Shown one piece after another: positions 19,920 through 31,848 of a stretch of DNA of 64,000 nucleotides. The notes beneath the pieces were generated by a model. That model saw only the letters and a list, made by a program, of their open reading frames with translations. It ran no database searches and was not told the DNA's origin. Every line of letters begins with the position of its first letter. Position 1 is the first letter of the stretch. Source of the stretch: Sodiomyces alkalinus F11 (lineage: Eukaryota; Ascomycota; Sordariomycetes; Glomerellales; Plectosphaerellaceae); NCBI RefSeq assembly GCF_003711515.1, contig NW_021167085.1, forward strand, positions 559,649-623,648. Reading direction: 5' to 3'. The translations under genes were made by a program, and so were the position numbers.

Positions 19920-20785
19920 ATGCGGACAGCCATGGTTACCACTCATTACAAGTCCCAGGCGGCGCCATCTCTGTCTGCCACTGCTGAGTCGTGCATCGCC
20001 GAGCCCTCCGGCAATGATTCGGCCTTTATCAGCAGCGAGGGAAGGGAATATTCACCAAAGAAATCCAAATTCGAATCCAAACCCGGACCCAAAACCAGTA
20101 CCAACAGCAGGAGTCAAGCCAACGGAAACACAGAACCATCCAGGAGAAAAGACCTCAGTCCACAGCAGAGGATGACCGAGGTATAAACCGATTCCGCGCC
20201 GGAGGAGCAAGGATAAGAAGGTCATCGCAGGTTAACGCATCGGGCTAACCAAGATCTTCCTATTCCCGACTCTGCAGATCAAGAAAATCCAAGACGTTCG
20301 CCGTCGGAGGGTCATGAGCGACTACACGAAGTGTATGTCTGCTGTCAGAGAGCAGCTCCTCGACGCCCTGGAGACCGAGTTCCGCATGAAGTATGTCTTC
20401 CCCCGCAAGCCTCTTCTCGTTATAGGCTTTGCTCAAGACCACTGCCCGAAATATAATGGGAGGCAATGATGAGTTCACTGACTGGTGGTGTAGGGGAGAA
20501 CAACACCAATCGAACATGGACAAATACCTGAAGGCTGTCGCGCGCCGTAAGAAGGTAGAGCAGAGGCTCATGCACAAGCTAAAAATACTGAAAGAAGCCA
20601 GTGAGGACTTTGGGAACCAGCTTGAGGCTACGGTAAATGGCCGCGCCGCCGAATCGGCCCAGTCGGCCCAGTCGGCCGAGGGTGCTGCTGTTGCTGAAGA
20701 CAAGGGCAAGGAGAACGAGCAGGCTCCTCCCAATCACCCTTTTGCATCTGGTGTCCAGCAAGCTGAGTGGAAGCAAGGACAGTAG
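19920..20785 (+). CDS. Hypothetical coiled-coil protein, 221 aa, three exons
   Basis: Not recognised. Model: exons 19920..20180, 20278..20390, 20494..20785; GT..AG introns of 97 and 103 bases; phases agree. Residues 1-87 are Ser/Lys-rich and likely disordered (PKKSKFESKPGPKTS). Residues 85-170 are helical and charged, with 'IKKIQDVRRRRVMSDYTKCMSAVREQLLDALETEF' and 'LKAVARRKKVEQRLMHKLKILKEASEDFGNQL', heptad-like and suggesting a coiled coil. The tail has a short repeat of 'SAQ' and acidic residues. The middle exon has no ATG-led frame of its own, so the gene is easy to miss. No function is proposed. Confidence 0.7.
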
Positions 20786-21052
20786 CGGTGAATTGATTGG
20801 AAGGTTTGCTTGGGGTCGCTGTGCCGATCAAATCGACCCTTGGTGCAGGATGCGCATGACACTGTCAGCGGGGCGGATACGGAATTCGCTTCCGGTTTAT
20901 CCATGCAATAAGAAAGTTGTGAATTGACCTAACCGGTCGGCCCTTCTCCAACGCCGTCTAGCCCGTGAAAATGCGTGTTGTTCTTGGAAAGTAGTGTACA
21001 CTATCGTAGCATGCTTTCTCCTTCGCGCCATCGATCGCTGCGCATCGGCACG

Positions 21053-21421
21053 TTATACCTCGAACCCAAAGCTCTTCATGCAGTCTTTGTATTTTTGGAT
21101 AGTAGGGAGGCAGTCCTTAGTCGGGTCGGAAGCGTTGGAGAACAGCATGCACTCGTCGCGCTTGGCTTTTTCTTCTTTGCAGACGCAGCAGGGCTATGAT
21201 TCGAATGGTCAGGTTCGTTCAAGATCTGCAAGGGAAATGTAGTGTAGAAGAATGGGGTCGCTGGTCCGCGCACCTTGGGCTTATCCTGCTGGGTCATTGC
21301 CGGCGCGGCGGCGGGAGTGTTGAGGGTAGCTGTCAAGTAGAGTGTCAGTGTAAGGGGGGGGGGAAGTCTATTGCGAGTTCCGATGAAGATACGTACGGAC
21401 TGCTGCGGCTTGAGAAGACAT
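21053..21421 (-). CDS. COX17: Cytochrome c oxidase copper chaperone, 73 aa, three exons
   Basis: Carries copper in the mitochondrial intermembrane space to SCO1 and COX11 for cytochrome c oxidase assembly. Model: exons 21397..21421 (25 nt), 21274..21329 (56 nt), 21053..21193 (141 nt); introns GT..AG; phases agree. The protein has a Thr/Pro/Ala-rich N-terminus and then 'KPCCVC' with the copper-binding Cys29-Cys30 pair. The twin CX9C motifs are exact: Cys32/Cys42 and Cys55/Cys65, forming the helical hairpin. The C-terminus is 'DCMKSFGFEV'. Length is normal (69-80 aa in fungi). Head to head with MSH3, with 535 bases between start codons. Confidence 0.96.
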
Positions 21422-21956
21422 TGTCGCGGCTGATGCGTTGCAGCGGATTGTTGAGGGTCAGTAGGTTGATTGTCACGGTCTGGTTGTCTGTGTTTGATGA
21501 AATGAATGGGTTTAGGTAGTTCGTAGACGTCGTTTGTTCGGAATGTCGTCTTTTTTTTTTTTTTTTTTTCGAGTCCTGCTATCGGACCATGAGTTGTTGA
21601 TTTGTCAGGTCGGCCGAACTCTCCGAATAGGTAGGTCCATTACTCGGCATTCGGGATCGGTCGATTGCATCAGGTGGTCACGTGGTCATCTCGTTCGGTA
21701 TGAGTACCGGTACATGAGGACTACGGCTACGGTTCGCTGGCTCCCGAGATGGGGATGATGTTCCCGTTATGCAGTGGTACCTGTACTTCACAACGTGATT
21801 GGTCATATACCGTTAATGTGACCCACTCTCACCTGCGACCTCTCAACGCGCTCTCCAACAAAAGACGACGACGCGACTTCCTCCTGGGCTGTACGGAGTA
21901 AGGCTGAGAACGTCGTTTGGATATCAACGACATCACCAATCCGACCAGTCCTCATC
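21422..21956. promoter_or_regulatory. Shared promoter region of COX17 and MSH3
   Basis: The 535 bases between the two divergent start codons hold both promoters. Visible features are a long T run (about 21,551-21,569) and a CACGTG box at 21,679-21,684 in the context CACGTGGTCAT, an 11-mer also found in the LYS4/methyltransferase promoter at 13,495. CACGTG is the core of basic helix-loop-helix sites (CBF1/PHO4 type). Confidence 0.5.
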
Positions 21957-24900
21957 ATGGCACCCGAGAAGAAACAGAGGTCTTTAACAAGTTTCTTCTC
22001 GTCGCAGCCCAAGTCGAAACCGCAGTCTCCCGCTGCCTCACGAGAACCTCGCACACCCTCCGAAACTTCTCTGCCAGGCAGCGCCCGGAAGCGACCCCTT
22101 GAAGAAGATGCTGACAGGGTCAACAAGCCGGCAAAACGGTCTAAAGGGAGGACGGATGAAGAAGCGGACGTGCAAGAAGCCAATCCATTGTCCTCCCCTG
22201 CATCAAATCGACGGGCTGCCGCTGGCCATTCCACTCTTCCGAGCATACCGTCATCCTCAAGGACTGAACGGTATCTATATGAAGAACCAGGCTCATCCAA
22301 TCCGTTACCGGTAGAAGAAGAAGAAGAAGAGGAAGGTGGCACGTTATCCAAGAAAAGGAAAGAAGAGTTGCATAAAAAATTCGTGAAGAAACTCGGCCAC
22401 CCTGACAGCATGCAGCTCCGAGGGGGCCGCTGGAACGGCGACGGGGAAGCTGTTGCCGCAGGGGTAGGGGAGGACGAAGATGGCGGCGAAGATGACGACG
22501 ACGAGCCCAACCCCCCACCGAAGCCGACCAGGAAGACAGGCGGCGGTGCGAGCGCGAAGGCTGGCAAGAAGCTCACCCCCATGGAACTCCAGTTCCTCGA
22601 GATCAAAAGGAAGCATCTCGACACCATCCTGATCGTCGAGGTGGGCTATAAGTTCCGGTTCTTCGGCGAAGACGCCCGTATCGCTTCCAAGGAGCTCGGC
22701 ATTGTCTGTATCCCCGGCAAATACCGCTATGATGAGCACCCGTCGGAAGCGCATTGGGATCGTTTCGCCTCGGCCAGCATTCCCGTCCACCGCCTCTCTG
22801 TTCACGCGAAACGCCTCGTTGCTGCCGGCCACAAGGTTGGCGTCGTCCGCCAGATTGAGACGGCCGCCCTCAAGAAAGCTGGCGACAACCGAAACGCGCC
22901 CTTCATCCGTAAACTCACCAACGTCTACACCAAGGGCACCTACATCGACGAGACGGGCGACCTCGACATGAACGCTGAAGGAGGTGGCCCCTCTGGCGGC
23001 TATCTTCTCTGCATCACCGAGACGCCTTCCAAGGGCCACGGTACGGATGAGAAGGTCCAAGTTGGTATCGTGGCCGTGCAGCCGGCGACCGGTGACATTA
23101 TCTACGATAATTTCGAAGATGGCTTCATGCGTAGCGAGATTGAAACGCGTCTCCTTCACATCTCGCCCTGTGAGTTCGTCATCGTCGGCGACCTGACGAA
23201 AGGGACCGATAAGATGATCCAGCACCTTGCTGGAAGCAGCACCAACGTCTTTGGCGACCGAAGTCGTGTCGAGCGTGTTCCTCGCTCAAAGACCATGGCC
23301 GCCGAGGCCTACTCGCACGTCACACAGTTCTACGCCGGCAAACTAAAGGGCGACAAAGCCGTGTCACACGGCGACGCCGACGCTGACGCTGACGCCGACG
23401 AAGACAAGAACGACAGAGCCGGTCTTCTCCTTGACAAGGTGCTGCATCTTCCTGAATCCGTCACCATCTGTCTCTCGGCCATGATCAATCACCTCACGGA
23501 GTATGGCCTGCAGCACATCTTCGACCTGACCAAGTACTTCCAGAGCTTCACCACCAGGCAACACATGCTGATCAACGGTTCCACCCTCGAGAGCCTCGAA
23601 GTCTACCGCAACGCCACCGACCATGCCGAGCGCGGCAGTCTCTTCTGGGCACTCGACAAGACCACCACGCGCTTCGGTCAGCGTCTCCTTCGTCGCTGGG
23701 TCGGCAGGCCGCTCCTCGATAAGGACCGGCTCGAGGACCGTGTTGACGCCGTCGACGAGCTCGCCCGCGGCCAGTCCACCGCCCACGTCGACAAGCTCGA
23801 AACCCTGCTGGCCGGCATCAAGACAGACCTCGAACGAAGTCTCATCCGCATCTACTACGGAAAGTGCTCGCGCCCGGAGCTCCTCGCCGTCCTGCAGACC
23901 CTCCAACGCATCGCCTCGCAGTACGTCGCCGTCAAGTCCGCCAAAGACACGGGCTTCGAATCCCGCCTCCTGACCGACGCCATCCTGGCCCTGCCGCGCA
24001 TCCTCGAACCCATCATCACCTTCCTCGACAAGATCAACGCCGACGCCGCCCGCCGGGACGACAAATACAACTTCTTCCGCGAGGCCGAGCAGAACGACGA
24101 CATCCAGGACCACAAGATGGGCATTATCTCGGTCGAGCAGGAACTCGACGCCCACCGCCGCGACGCCACCGCCAAGCTCGGTCGCTCCAAACCCGTCGAC
24201 TACACCACCGTCGCCGGCATCGAGTACCTCGTCGAGGTGCCCAACACCGACCTCAAGCGCGTGCCCGCCTCGTGGGCCAAGGTTTCCGGCACCAAGAAAG
24301 TCTCCCGCTTCCACACCCCGGAGGTTATCCGCCTCCTCGCCGAGCGCGACCAGCACCGCGAAGCCCTCGCGGCCGCCTGCGACGCCGCCTTCGCCGCCCT
24401 CCTCCGCTCCCTTGCAACAGACGCCTATCAGCCCCTCCGCGACGCCGTCGCCTCCCTCGCCTCCCTCGACTGTCTCCTCTCCCTCTCCCGCGTCGCCCGC
24501 CTGCCGGGCTATACTCGCCCCACCTTCCTCCCTCCCTCCGCCCCGCCCCAAATCTCCATCACCGCCGGCCGCCACCCCATAGCCGACCACACCCTCGCGG
24601 GGGGGTACATTCCCTTCTCGGCTTCCCTCGCCTCCCCTAGCCCATTAGCCTACCTGATCACCGGCCCGAACATGGGCGGCAAGTCCTCCTTCGTCCGCGC
24701 CCTCGCCCTCCTCGCCCTCCTCGCCCAGATCGGCTCCTTCGTCCCCGCCGCCTCCCTCACCCTGACCCTCGTCGACGGCATCCACGCCCGCATGGGCGCC
24801 CGCGACAATCTGTTCGCCGGCGAATCCACCTTCGCCCTCGAGCTCTCCGAGACGGCCCGCATCCTCCGCGCCGCCACCCCGCGCTCCCTCGTCCTCCTCG

Positions 24901-25520
24901 ACGAGCTCGGCCGCGGCACCAGCACCCACGACGGCGCCGCCATCGCCCACGCCGTCCTCCACCACATCGTCCGCGAGACCCGCTGCCTCACCCTCTTCAT
25001 CACCCACTACCAGGACCTCGCCCGCGTCGCCGACGGTTTCGGCAACGCTGCTACTTCGACTTCTTCCCTTTCAGAGAACCGAGATGATGGCAATCGCCGC
25101 GGCGGCGCCCTCGTCAAGAACGTCCACATGCGCTTCACCGCCACCAAGACGACGAGCCAAGGCAGCGAGGACGAGGGGAGCGAGCCCGAAAACATCGACA
25201 GCCGTCACATGGGCAACGACGGCGAGGAAGCAGAAGGGGACGAAGAAGCGTCCTCTGCAGACGAAGAGATTACCTTCCTCTATGAGGTCGGTGAGGGCGT
25301 GGCGCACCGTTCCTACGGTCTCAACGTCGCGCGCCTCGCTCGCATTCCGAGGAAAGCCATTAACCTGGCGGCCCGCAAATCCAGCGAGATGGAATGGGAC
25401 ATGAAACTTCGAAGGTTACGGGGCACGGCACACTTCCTCTCCCAGGTCGTCATATCCGAAGATCCGTTGAGCGCCGCCGACCAGCTTGAGCACCTCATAT
25501 CTAGTATTGAGCAACTCTAG
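21957..25520 (+). CDS. MSH3: DNA mismatch repair protein MSH3, 1187 aa
   Basis: Partner of MSH2 in MutS-beta, which recognises insertion/deletion loops in nuclear DNA. Single exon. In order: a PCNA-binding PIP box QRSLTSFF at residues 7-14; a basic and acidic disordered leader to about 200; the MutS I mismatch-binding domain starting near '[31 protein letters not shown]'; connector and lever domains; the ATPase with Walker A 'GPNMGGKSS' (about residue 903), and Walker B '[16 protein letters not shown]' (about 976-990). Near residue 1,025-1,110 an acidic Ser/Glu insert splits the ATPase domain before '[20 protein letters not shown]', as is common in fungal MSH3. The MutS I domain lacks the Phe-x-Glu of MSH6 (it has 'YKFRFF'), which separates it from MSH6. 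The 3' half is extremely C-rich at third positions. Confidence 0.97.
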   Translation: MAPEKKQRSLTSFFSSQPKSKPQSPAASREPRTPSETSLPGSARKRPLEEDADRVNKPAKRSKGRTDEEADVQEANPLSSPASNRRAAAGHSTLPSIPSSSRTERYLYEEPGSSNPLPVEEEEEEEGGTLSKKRKEELHKKFVKKLGHPDSMQLRGGRWNGDGEAVAAGVGEDEDGGEDDDDEPNPPPKPTRKTGGGASAKAGKKLTPMELQFLEIKRKHLDTILIVEVGYKFRFFGEDARIASKELGIVCIPGKYRYDEHPSEAHWDRFASASIPVHRLSVHAKRLVAAGHKVGVVRQIETAALKKAGDNRNAPFIRKLTNVYTKGTYIDETGDLDMNAEGGGPSGGYLLCITETPSKGHGTDEKVQVGIVAVQPATGDIIYDNFEDGFMRSEIETRLLHISPCEFVIVGDLTKGTDKMIQHLAGSSTNVFGDRSRVERVPRSKTMAAEAYSHVTQFYAGKLKGDKAVSHGDADADADADEDKNDRAGLLLDKVLHLPESVTICLSAMINHLTEYGLQHIFDLTKYFQSFTTRQHMLINGSTLESLEVYRNATDHAERGSLFWALDKTTTRFGQRLLRRWVGRPLLDKDRLEDRVDAVDELARGQSTAHVDKLETLLAGIKTDLERSLIRIYYGKCSRPELLAVLQTLQRIASQYVAVKSAKDTGFESRLLTDAILALPRILEPIITFLDKINADAARRDDKYNFFREAEQNDDIQDHKMGIISVEQELDAHRRDATAKLGRSKPVDYTTVAGIEYLVEVPNTDLKRVPASWAKVSGTKKVSRFHTPEVIRLLAERDQHREALAAACDAAFAALLRSLATDAYQPLRDAVASLASLDCLLSLSRVARLPGYTRPTFLPPSAPPQISITAGRHPIADHTLAGGYIPFSASLASPSPLAYLITGPNMGGKSSFVRALALLALLAQIGSFVPAASLTLTLVDGIHARMGARDNLFAGESTFALELSETARILRAATPRSLVLLDELGRGTSTHDGAAIAHAVLHHIVRETRCLTLFITHYQDLARVADGFGNAATSTSSLSENRDDGNRRGGALVKNVHMRFTATKTTSQGSEDEGSEPENIDSRHMGNDGEEAEGDEEASSADEEITFLYEVGEGVAHRSYGLNVARLARIPRKAINLAARKSSEMEWDMKLRRLRGTAHFLSQVVISEDPLSAADQLEHLISSIEQL

Positions 25521-26375
25521 CTGGAGATTTCTGTTTACGCCGTTCTGCTCAAAGTGCCTCCATGTCATAGCTGGTTAAGTCACGGAACAGAGCCATTGTG
25601 GAATTATATAAACCCATGTATTTTTACCCGGCCTGGGGGCATGTAATCTAAGTTACCAAGGCGAATTAATACTTCTGGAAGAAGTGAACTACCTAATACA
25701 GACCTCCTTGCTCTCTTACCGAAACGCAAAACCTCAGACGACTCATCGTCATCCGAAGACGTGTCTTAGGTAATGGGAACTGCTCTTGGATCCTTATGCT
25801 GGACCCAATGTCTGTTGCCATAGACTGATGCTAAGCAGATGTCCTAATTGTGTCCGTTGCGTCCGAGACTCTCAAGGGTCCCGGTAACAGACAATGCCTC
25901 TAGCCGAGTGGCTTTTTTCTAAGCCCATCCATGCGCCTGTATCCACGGCAGATACCATGGTTCCGGTGGTTGTTAAGGAATGCAGATGATAATGGTGCGT
26001 GTCATTAAACCACCGGTTTGGCCAGCGTTGCCGGCCTAATTTCACGGGAGTTACAGACAGCAGGCTGGCCCTAAGCCATGCTAGGCCGGTGTAGTATATC
26101 GGCTCTGCCCGCACTGGTGAAAGATGTTTGCATATCCCGAACTTCATTTACCACCCAGATTATCCGTCAGCATAGGTTCAGGGCAATCAACAAAGAGACA
26201 AAGTAACTCACCTCAGACATACTGAATAAAACGCAAATAATACGTAAGAACTAGCAATAAGTAAACCGGCAATTGCTTTGTTATTTGTGTAGAGTGAACT
26301 TGGAGTCTCTTTGATCTCTGGCGCCTGGAAGACATCATGGCACCGCGCCATGACAAGAATGAATCGACGCCGAGC
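25521..26375. other. Intergenic, convergent 3' flanks
   Basis: No gene seen on either strand between MSH3 and the minus-strand zinc-finger-like gene. Confidence 0.55.
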
Positions 26376-29300
26376 TTACATGTTCCCCATGTTAAGAATG
26401 TCAGCATCATAAACCGACTGGTGTTCCGGTTGGTCAAAGGCAAGTGTCTGGTCATTCGACATCCAACCACCAGGAAAGAAGGCACTTTGATCGATGTTGG
26501 GACCAGTGCCTGACAAGCCGTTGGTCGTATGCCAGGGGTGATTCTGGAAAGAGCCAGATTGGAAGTAGTGGGGTTGGAGTCCGTCAGCATATTCAAGGTT
26601 CATTTGACCTTGGAGAGCGTTGCCTTGGGCCACATGACTTCCCGGACTCTGGGTGTCAGGAAACACATCATCTCCGTAAGATGAGAGCATGGGGAAGCGA
26701 AGGAAATTCGGAGGATCCATGTTGCCTGGCCAAAGGGAACGAGGCTTCATGCCATTCTGCGCCATGCCAAAGGCATTCATGGCCTGTGCATTTTGCTGAT
26801 GCTGAGAGGTTATGCCCTGGGATATCACATGGTTATTCTCCTTTCCTCCAAACATACGCTGCGGATATTTTTTGTTTGAGGGGGTTGGGGACGAGAAATC
26901 CGAGCGCGCGTTCGTATTCGAATTGAGGGAGAGGGACTGGAGGGGGAGACGATGACGACCGCGGAATCTATAACAGGGACAATCAATATACCGTATCAGA
27001 ACAAAGCATGTAGTGGTCGGTAATATCCGACCTTGACTCAGTTTGGCCCTCAATTTTCAATTGCGAGACTTTCAAGAGCAGACATGTTAGTGATGTGCCA
27101 TGCTATGAAGAGGCCGAGGAAGGGACTCACCTCCAGAGTCCCCTTCATCTTCACGGAAACCATCTAGTCCCGCAGTGGTCGAGCGCGAACCATGGTACGA
27201 CTGGGAGGAGTTGGTCCGAGACAAGTCGAGGGGCCACTGTTGGGTCATTCTGGAGGGCCGACCGGGTCTGGCCCTGTTTCTGGTCCTAGAAGAGAAGTCA
27301 TTGTCGCGGTCGCTCTCCTCCTCGAGGTTGTCCTCGAGATCTGCGTCGAAGTCATTTTGTGCTTGTTCGGCAATCTTAGTTATGGCCAGCGCGGCGCTAC
27401 CACGCTTCACCCTTGCCTCCGTAACCCCATGAACCTGAGCCTGTCCAGCAGAAGATGCCTGTCTCTTCCGAGTTCGAGAAGCTGACTTGGGTGTATCGAC
27501 AGATCCTTCCTTTTTGATGGCGGGCTTGGATGCTGTGGTTCTCGCCCTCTTCGCTTTCGGTTGTTTCTGGGTTAAAGTCGGGTGAGTAGGACGTACGAAT
27601 CGTGGGGGCAAGGAGCGCGAGAGGACATATGGTAACTTACCGGCATCACTTCCTCCTCGGTAGCGCTATCATATATATCACGGGTCCGTTCGATGGTCAT
27701 GTTCCTGTCACAGACCATCAAGGTAGGCTGGATAGCCGATGATTCACGCATCATCCTGGCCACAACAGAGCTGTCTTTGCGCTGGTTGCGCTTCTTCTTG
27801 TTCTCCGGAGTGGCCGAGTCGAACATGTCCATTCCGGGCCAGTATACCCCTTTCAGCTTCATTCGTTCGTTTCCGTGTTCCGACTCGTTGTCCGAGAGGA
27901 AGCTGATACCCGGCGAGCGTGCGTTCTCGAGGGCAGGGTCATTCTCGAAATAGGGCATTGGTTGCAGAGAAAAGCTGCCGGAGTCGAAGTCGAAGGAGCC
28001 GCTGTTGTTGGGATTTCCGGTGAAATCGAAGCCATGTCCGTGGAAGTCGAACTGTTCCCCAACAGGGGCTGGCCTAATGGCAGCATTTTCTCGGGGCTCC
28101 CTCTTGACCTCGCCTTCATTTGTTTTTCTCTTCTTCGACGACTAGCCATGATTCACACACCGGTAAGCAATAGATCCCGTGAAAGAATGGGATGGTCAAG
28201 ACGGGTTAGAGACGAGTTGAAACTTACCGTTGATGGGTTGGGGCCCTTTTTACGTTTGGCGACCTCTCCCTCCTCTCTCTCCTGTTTCTTCTTCTCCTTG
28301 TCGTTCATGCGGTTGGCGAGCATCTTGCTGATGTTGTTTTCCTTGAACCAGAGATCGTACTCCACCATAGCCTTCATTGCAGCGGGGTCCGTTTGGGTGG
28401 AAGCTTTCACTCGTGCATCGAATTCGCACTTGGTATGCCCACGGGAACCCAGATGGGTGAGAAGGTGGGAGAGGTCGGAGAACTGCGGTTGACCGGGGCA
28501 AGCAGAACAAAGCAGCGGGACGGTCGACGAGGCGACTTTGGGGGTCTTGCGCCGCTTTGCAGAGCCATCTACAGAGCCCAACTTGGATTTTTCGCCGTCA
28601 TCCGATGTGCTGGCGGTCTTGACGAAAGATTGGAATTCTGATGGCGCCGTGTGAACTGTGTCAGGCGAGCCATGGGATCGTTTGATGGAATGATCGGTCG
28701 AGGAAAAGGACGTAGGGAGACTGTTGGTTTCTTCCAGGCCAATGTCGGCGGAAGAGAATCCAAGACCACTATCCTGGAACAATGCAAGGTTGGGCAGCGT
28801 ATTCTGAGCGAGGTCATGGCACGGTGAGACCGTCGAGGTGGGAATTGCCAATGCGGAGGGTTGGATGCCCAAGGGCTGAGAGGCAACATCTGCCATGTTC
28901 TGTCGCTAGGTCTGTCAGCAGCTCATCCATATAACACAAAAATATACAGCAAATGACGAACGGGTCCGCGAGTTATGTCAAGCGGCCGCCTTGGCCTGGC
29001 CTGCACAGTCGAGGCCTGGAATAGACCCGGCAAACCAACGAACTAACAAGAGCCAACGCGAGCGTACGGGGAACAGCCAGGGCGCCTTTGTCGTAGACTT
29101 CGAACAGGGGATTAGAAGTCAAGCAGTGTGGTGAATGAAGCAGCAAAGGTGGGAAGTGTAGAGAGGACCAAGCAGTTGGAAGCAATGGAAAGCAAAACGA
29201 AGGCCAGACAACACTCTCGCTCGGGATGTCTACCAGTGCCGCAGCATCGCAGGGCAACGACCAGGCGAGTTGAATCCGATGGAGCAGTTGGGCCGTAAAC

Positions 29301-29565
29301 AAAATGATGAGGACCAGAGGCAATTGAAGGGATAAAAACACGACCGGATCAACCAGCCTACCAAACCATGGCGTCGAGTTCTTCCGAGAAGCCAAGAAGA
29401 CTCGAGAGTGAACACACCTTTAACCAGGTAGGTAGGCAGGCATCTCTGGCTTTAGAAAAAGAAAGAAATAGCTGCGGATAAACTTACCGTCCCATAGGGT
29501 TCGACATCCAGGGGGGCTTCGAGCTTGTGAGCTCTGGCCCTGTTACCACCGCGTTTGCGAGGCAT
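26376..29565 (-). CDS. Zinc-finger-like nuclear protein, up to 771 aa, six exons
   Basis: Not a family I can name. Model: exons 29488..29565, 28228..28899, 27641..28141, 27131..27566, 27032..27068 (37 nt), 26376..26967; all GT..AG and every phase agrees. The first exon encodes the basic MPRKRGGNRARAHK start and is joined across a 588-base intron; without it translation would begin at the ATG at 28896 (744 aa). Features in the 771-aa numbering: a Ser/Thr-rich region with a basic patch (AKRRKTPK, about 139-146), then a C2H2-like finger with Cys157, Cys160, His171 or His175, and His181; a helical 'KKKQEREEGEVAKRKKG' patch; two further basic patches (SSKKRK, NKKKRNQRK); an acidic stretch (DADLEDNLEEESDRD); and a C-terminal Gln/Asn/Met-rich tail. 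Together this suggests a nuclear DNA-binding or chromatin protein; that is inference. Confidence 0.75.
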
Positions 29566-30113
29566 TGTGGAAAGGGCAACCAAGTTGCAGCGTCCATAGC
29601 GGCAGCGACAAGGTGCGTTGACCACGAGATCTCGAGGAAGGAGAGAAGGGTAAGAGTACAGCACTGCAGCAATGCAGTGACTTGGAGTCGGTCGAAACTT
29701 CCGTCTCGTCGAACCTTCACTGTAAGGTACCTTAGGCTAGGTGGCCAAAGGTTTCTGTTGTCTACAAACCCGGAGGGCTCAAAATTAGCAATGGAGTGAT
29801 GGTTATTGATGAAGAAGGCACAACCGAGGGGAAGCGCGTGATCACCCACAAAGTATCAAGACACTTCCTCAAGGTTAGAAATAACCTGGGAAAGCAACGA
29901 AAGTCGTCGGTACAGGCTACCAGCTCTCTAGTCATTCAATATCAGTACCTTATGTTGGCGATGTATCACGGACAAGTATGGATGTGATATAGCAGGAGAT
30001 TCTGGAGTATGGAGTTGGAATGGTAAGAAAGCTGGCTGTAGTGCCTGGGAGAGAAGATTAGGGCTTGTGCGTGGTGATGATGTCACGCAGCGCGAGAGTC
30101 TCTCTGAGAGTTC

Positions 30114-30126
30114 ACGCGTCACGCGT
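30114..30126. promoter_or_regulatory. Two tandem ACGCGT (MluI cell-cycle) boxes
   Basis: ACGCGT at 30,114-30,119 and 30,121-30,126, about 550 bases upstream of the zinc-finger-like gene's first ATG. ACGCGT is the binding site of the fungal MBF complex that drives G1/S genes. Whether it is used here is inference. Confidence 0.35.
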
Positions 30127-30302
30127 CGCGGTTAGGGTTAGAGTATATTAGGCAGACGTGTCGAGGCACCGCCAGGGGATGTTGGGATATCGAAGTCATG
30201 GGTTGGAAGTGCTAAGGAACACGGGAGAGAGACCTGAGCTTACCGATATCACAGCAGCACCTGGCGATGATACTCCTAGGCGCAAGCGGTGTTGTCGTGA
30301 TA

Positions 30303-30468
30303 CTACCTACCCGGGTAGGGGTGGGTATAGGTCAGAGCTCGAACAGAGAATTTTGCACTGACCAGAGCCAGGACAGAGATATCGCTGTCAACATAATGTT
30401 CTAAGACTTCGGACATCTGACCAGTCCATCGAGCTCTGACCTATAACCAGCCAAACCCGGGTAGGTAG
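30303..30468. repeat. Imperfect inverted repeat, about 40-base arms, 86-base spacer
   Basis: Left arm 30,303-30,342 (CTACCTACCCGGGT ... TAGGTCAGAGCTCGA) matches the reverse complement of 30,429-30,468 with a few mismatches near the middle. It could be a small foldback or MITE relic. I found no flanking duplication. Confidence 0.7.
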
Positions 30469-30849
30469 ATAGGCAAGCGCAACACTCAAGGAGCATGCCC
30501 AGGTTGTGGTCGTGGTTGCGGTGGGAAGGTGCGGCCAAGAAAAGAGTGGAAGGAAAGAAGGGTCAGGTAGGAGGAGTAAAAACCTACGCCCAAGCAAGGA
30601 AATATTACTTTTGGTATGTCTTCCGTAAAGGTAAGGCGGTAAAGACGTTGTTTCCGTCACTCGAAGTATCCATGTACTTCATAGGGTGTTTTGTGAGCTG
30701 TCGCCGTTGCTACCTTATGAAGAAAAGTTCCCGGGTTTTTTGAATCCAGGACGGAGTAAGTGAATAGGAGCCCACGCACTTATTCGGCACTACCCTAAGC
30801 TGGCGGGGAGTATCTACCTACATGATGCTGAATCCATAACTAAATCCGC

Positions 30850-31129
30850 TCATGGATTACGAGACGGCTGAGATGCCATGAGACTGGGTTCGATGGGCAA
30901 GTGTAGCTCTGTCACGTCCACCTACATATGAGGCCATATTGACGATGATGATGTGCGTTGGCATCTTGATTCAATTTTCTCTCTGCCTACTCACCTTGAC
31001 ATGATGGGCCGATGTATCTGTGTAATCTTCCCTAGTGGGAGGTGGAGGTAGGTGGTGTCCGGAGTGCTCATAGCTGCTGATGCTCTGTAGCAGCAGCGCA
31101 AGCTGAGAGACCTCGTCGTAGGAAGACAT
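30850..31129 (-). CDS. Possible small two-exon gene, 68 aa
   Basis: Weak but consistent model: exon 30995..31129 from ATG at 31129, donor GTGAGT, acceptor TATGTAG, exon 30850..30921 ending in TGA; both ends are phase 0. The peptide starts MSSYDEVSQLALLLQSISSY and contains a PPPPT stretch; I recognise no family. Upstream on the same strand are a TATATA-like box (about 31,219), CT-rich leader and a CTCTCATAG acceptor-like site just before the ATG, so there may be an intron in the 5' UTR. It could instead be a chance frame. Confidence 0.35.
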
Positions 31130-31848
31130 TCTGTTCAGGCCCTATGAGAGGCAAGCACATTAGAAAGAGGAAACAAAGAATGTGGTCGGCTCAGAAACAG
31201 AGAGCATTGCTCTTGAACTTGTATATAAGTAGGCCACGATGAGCGGGTCCTACACCAAGGGCCGAAACCCTCCAGGTAAACACATGCGTGCCTTAAGGGT
31301 CATCCGTGATGGACTTCAGATGCCAGGATCCAAGGGAGCTGATCGTAGCCATCAATTTGTCTAAGAAAACTGGTCCATTACTACCTGAGGTTGGAGGCCA
31401 TCACATGTATGTAAAATTGAGGATACTCACAGGCAATCGTTTGGTACGTCTACCCCTTGACCAAGCCCCAGGAACCAAGCATCCCTCCATAGCAAAAAAA
31501 AGTGCGACGGCCATATCAAGTTAGAGAGGGCAGCCATGGTGAAATAAGTGCAGCTCCTGCCATGCAATGTCTGAAAGCAAGCACAGGGCCATGTCGCATG
31601 GGAACACGCGATACCCATGAAAAGGCAAACATGTTGCTCTCCTCTCGCCTTGTATCCTGACTGCCACGGGGAAGCACGTTTAGCAGGTTATTAGATGGCG
31701 AGAGGAAATTGGTAAAGCCAGCTCGAGTGTATGGGACATGGAGAGCGGGACAAGGAAACGAGGAAAAAAGACAGGCATGAAAAACGCGTCGCTCCCAAGA
31801 TGATCCATTGCGAGAAGACCGGCGTCTTATCACAAGAAGTGGCCTCCG
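31130..31848. other. Intergenic gap downstream of BET2
   Basis: No supported gene. It contains the putative promoter of the 68-aa gene and the 3' flank of BET2. Confidence 0.45.

Larger units (their letters stand above)
29566..30849. other. Intergenic, upstream of zinc-finger-like gene
   Basis: About 1.3 kb. It holds the probable promoter of the minus-strand gene starting at 29,565, two ACGCGT boxes (30,114-30,126), a two-unit telomere-like TTAGGG sequence near 30,131 and the 40-base inverted repeat at 30,303-30,468. No gene is supported on either strand. Confidence 0.5.

Noticed and set aside
23364..24590. 408-aa open frame on the minus strand
   Set aside because: Antisense to MSH3. GC-rich, Gly/Glu-rich composition is typical of shadow frames of C-ending codons.
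28973..29395. 140-aa minus-strand frame with hydrophobic stretches
   Set aside because: Lies in the first intron of the zinc-finger-like gene; no conserved motif, so likely chance.
30131..30143. Telomere-like GGTTAGGGTTAG
   Set aside because: Only two units and internal to a gene region; no evidence of telomere or chromosome end.
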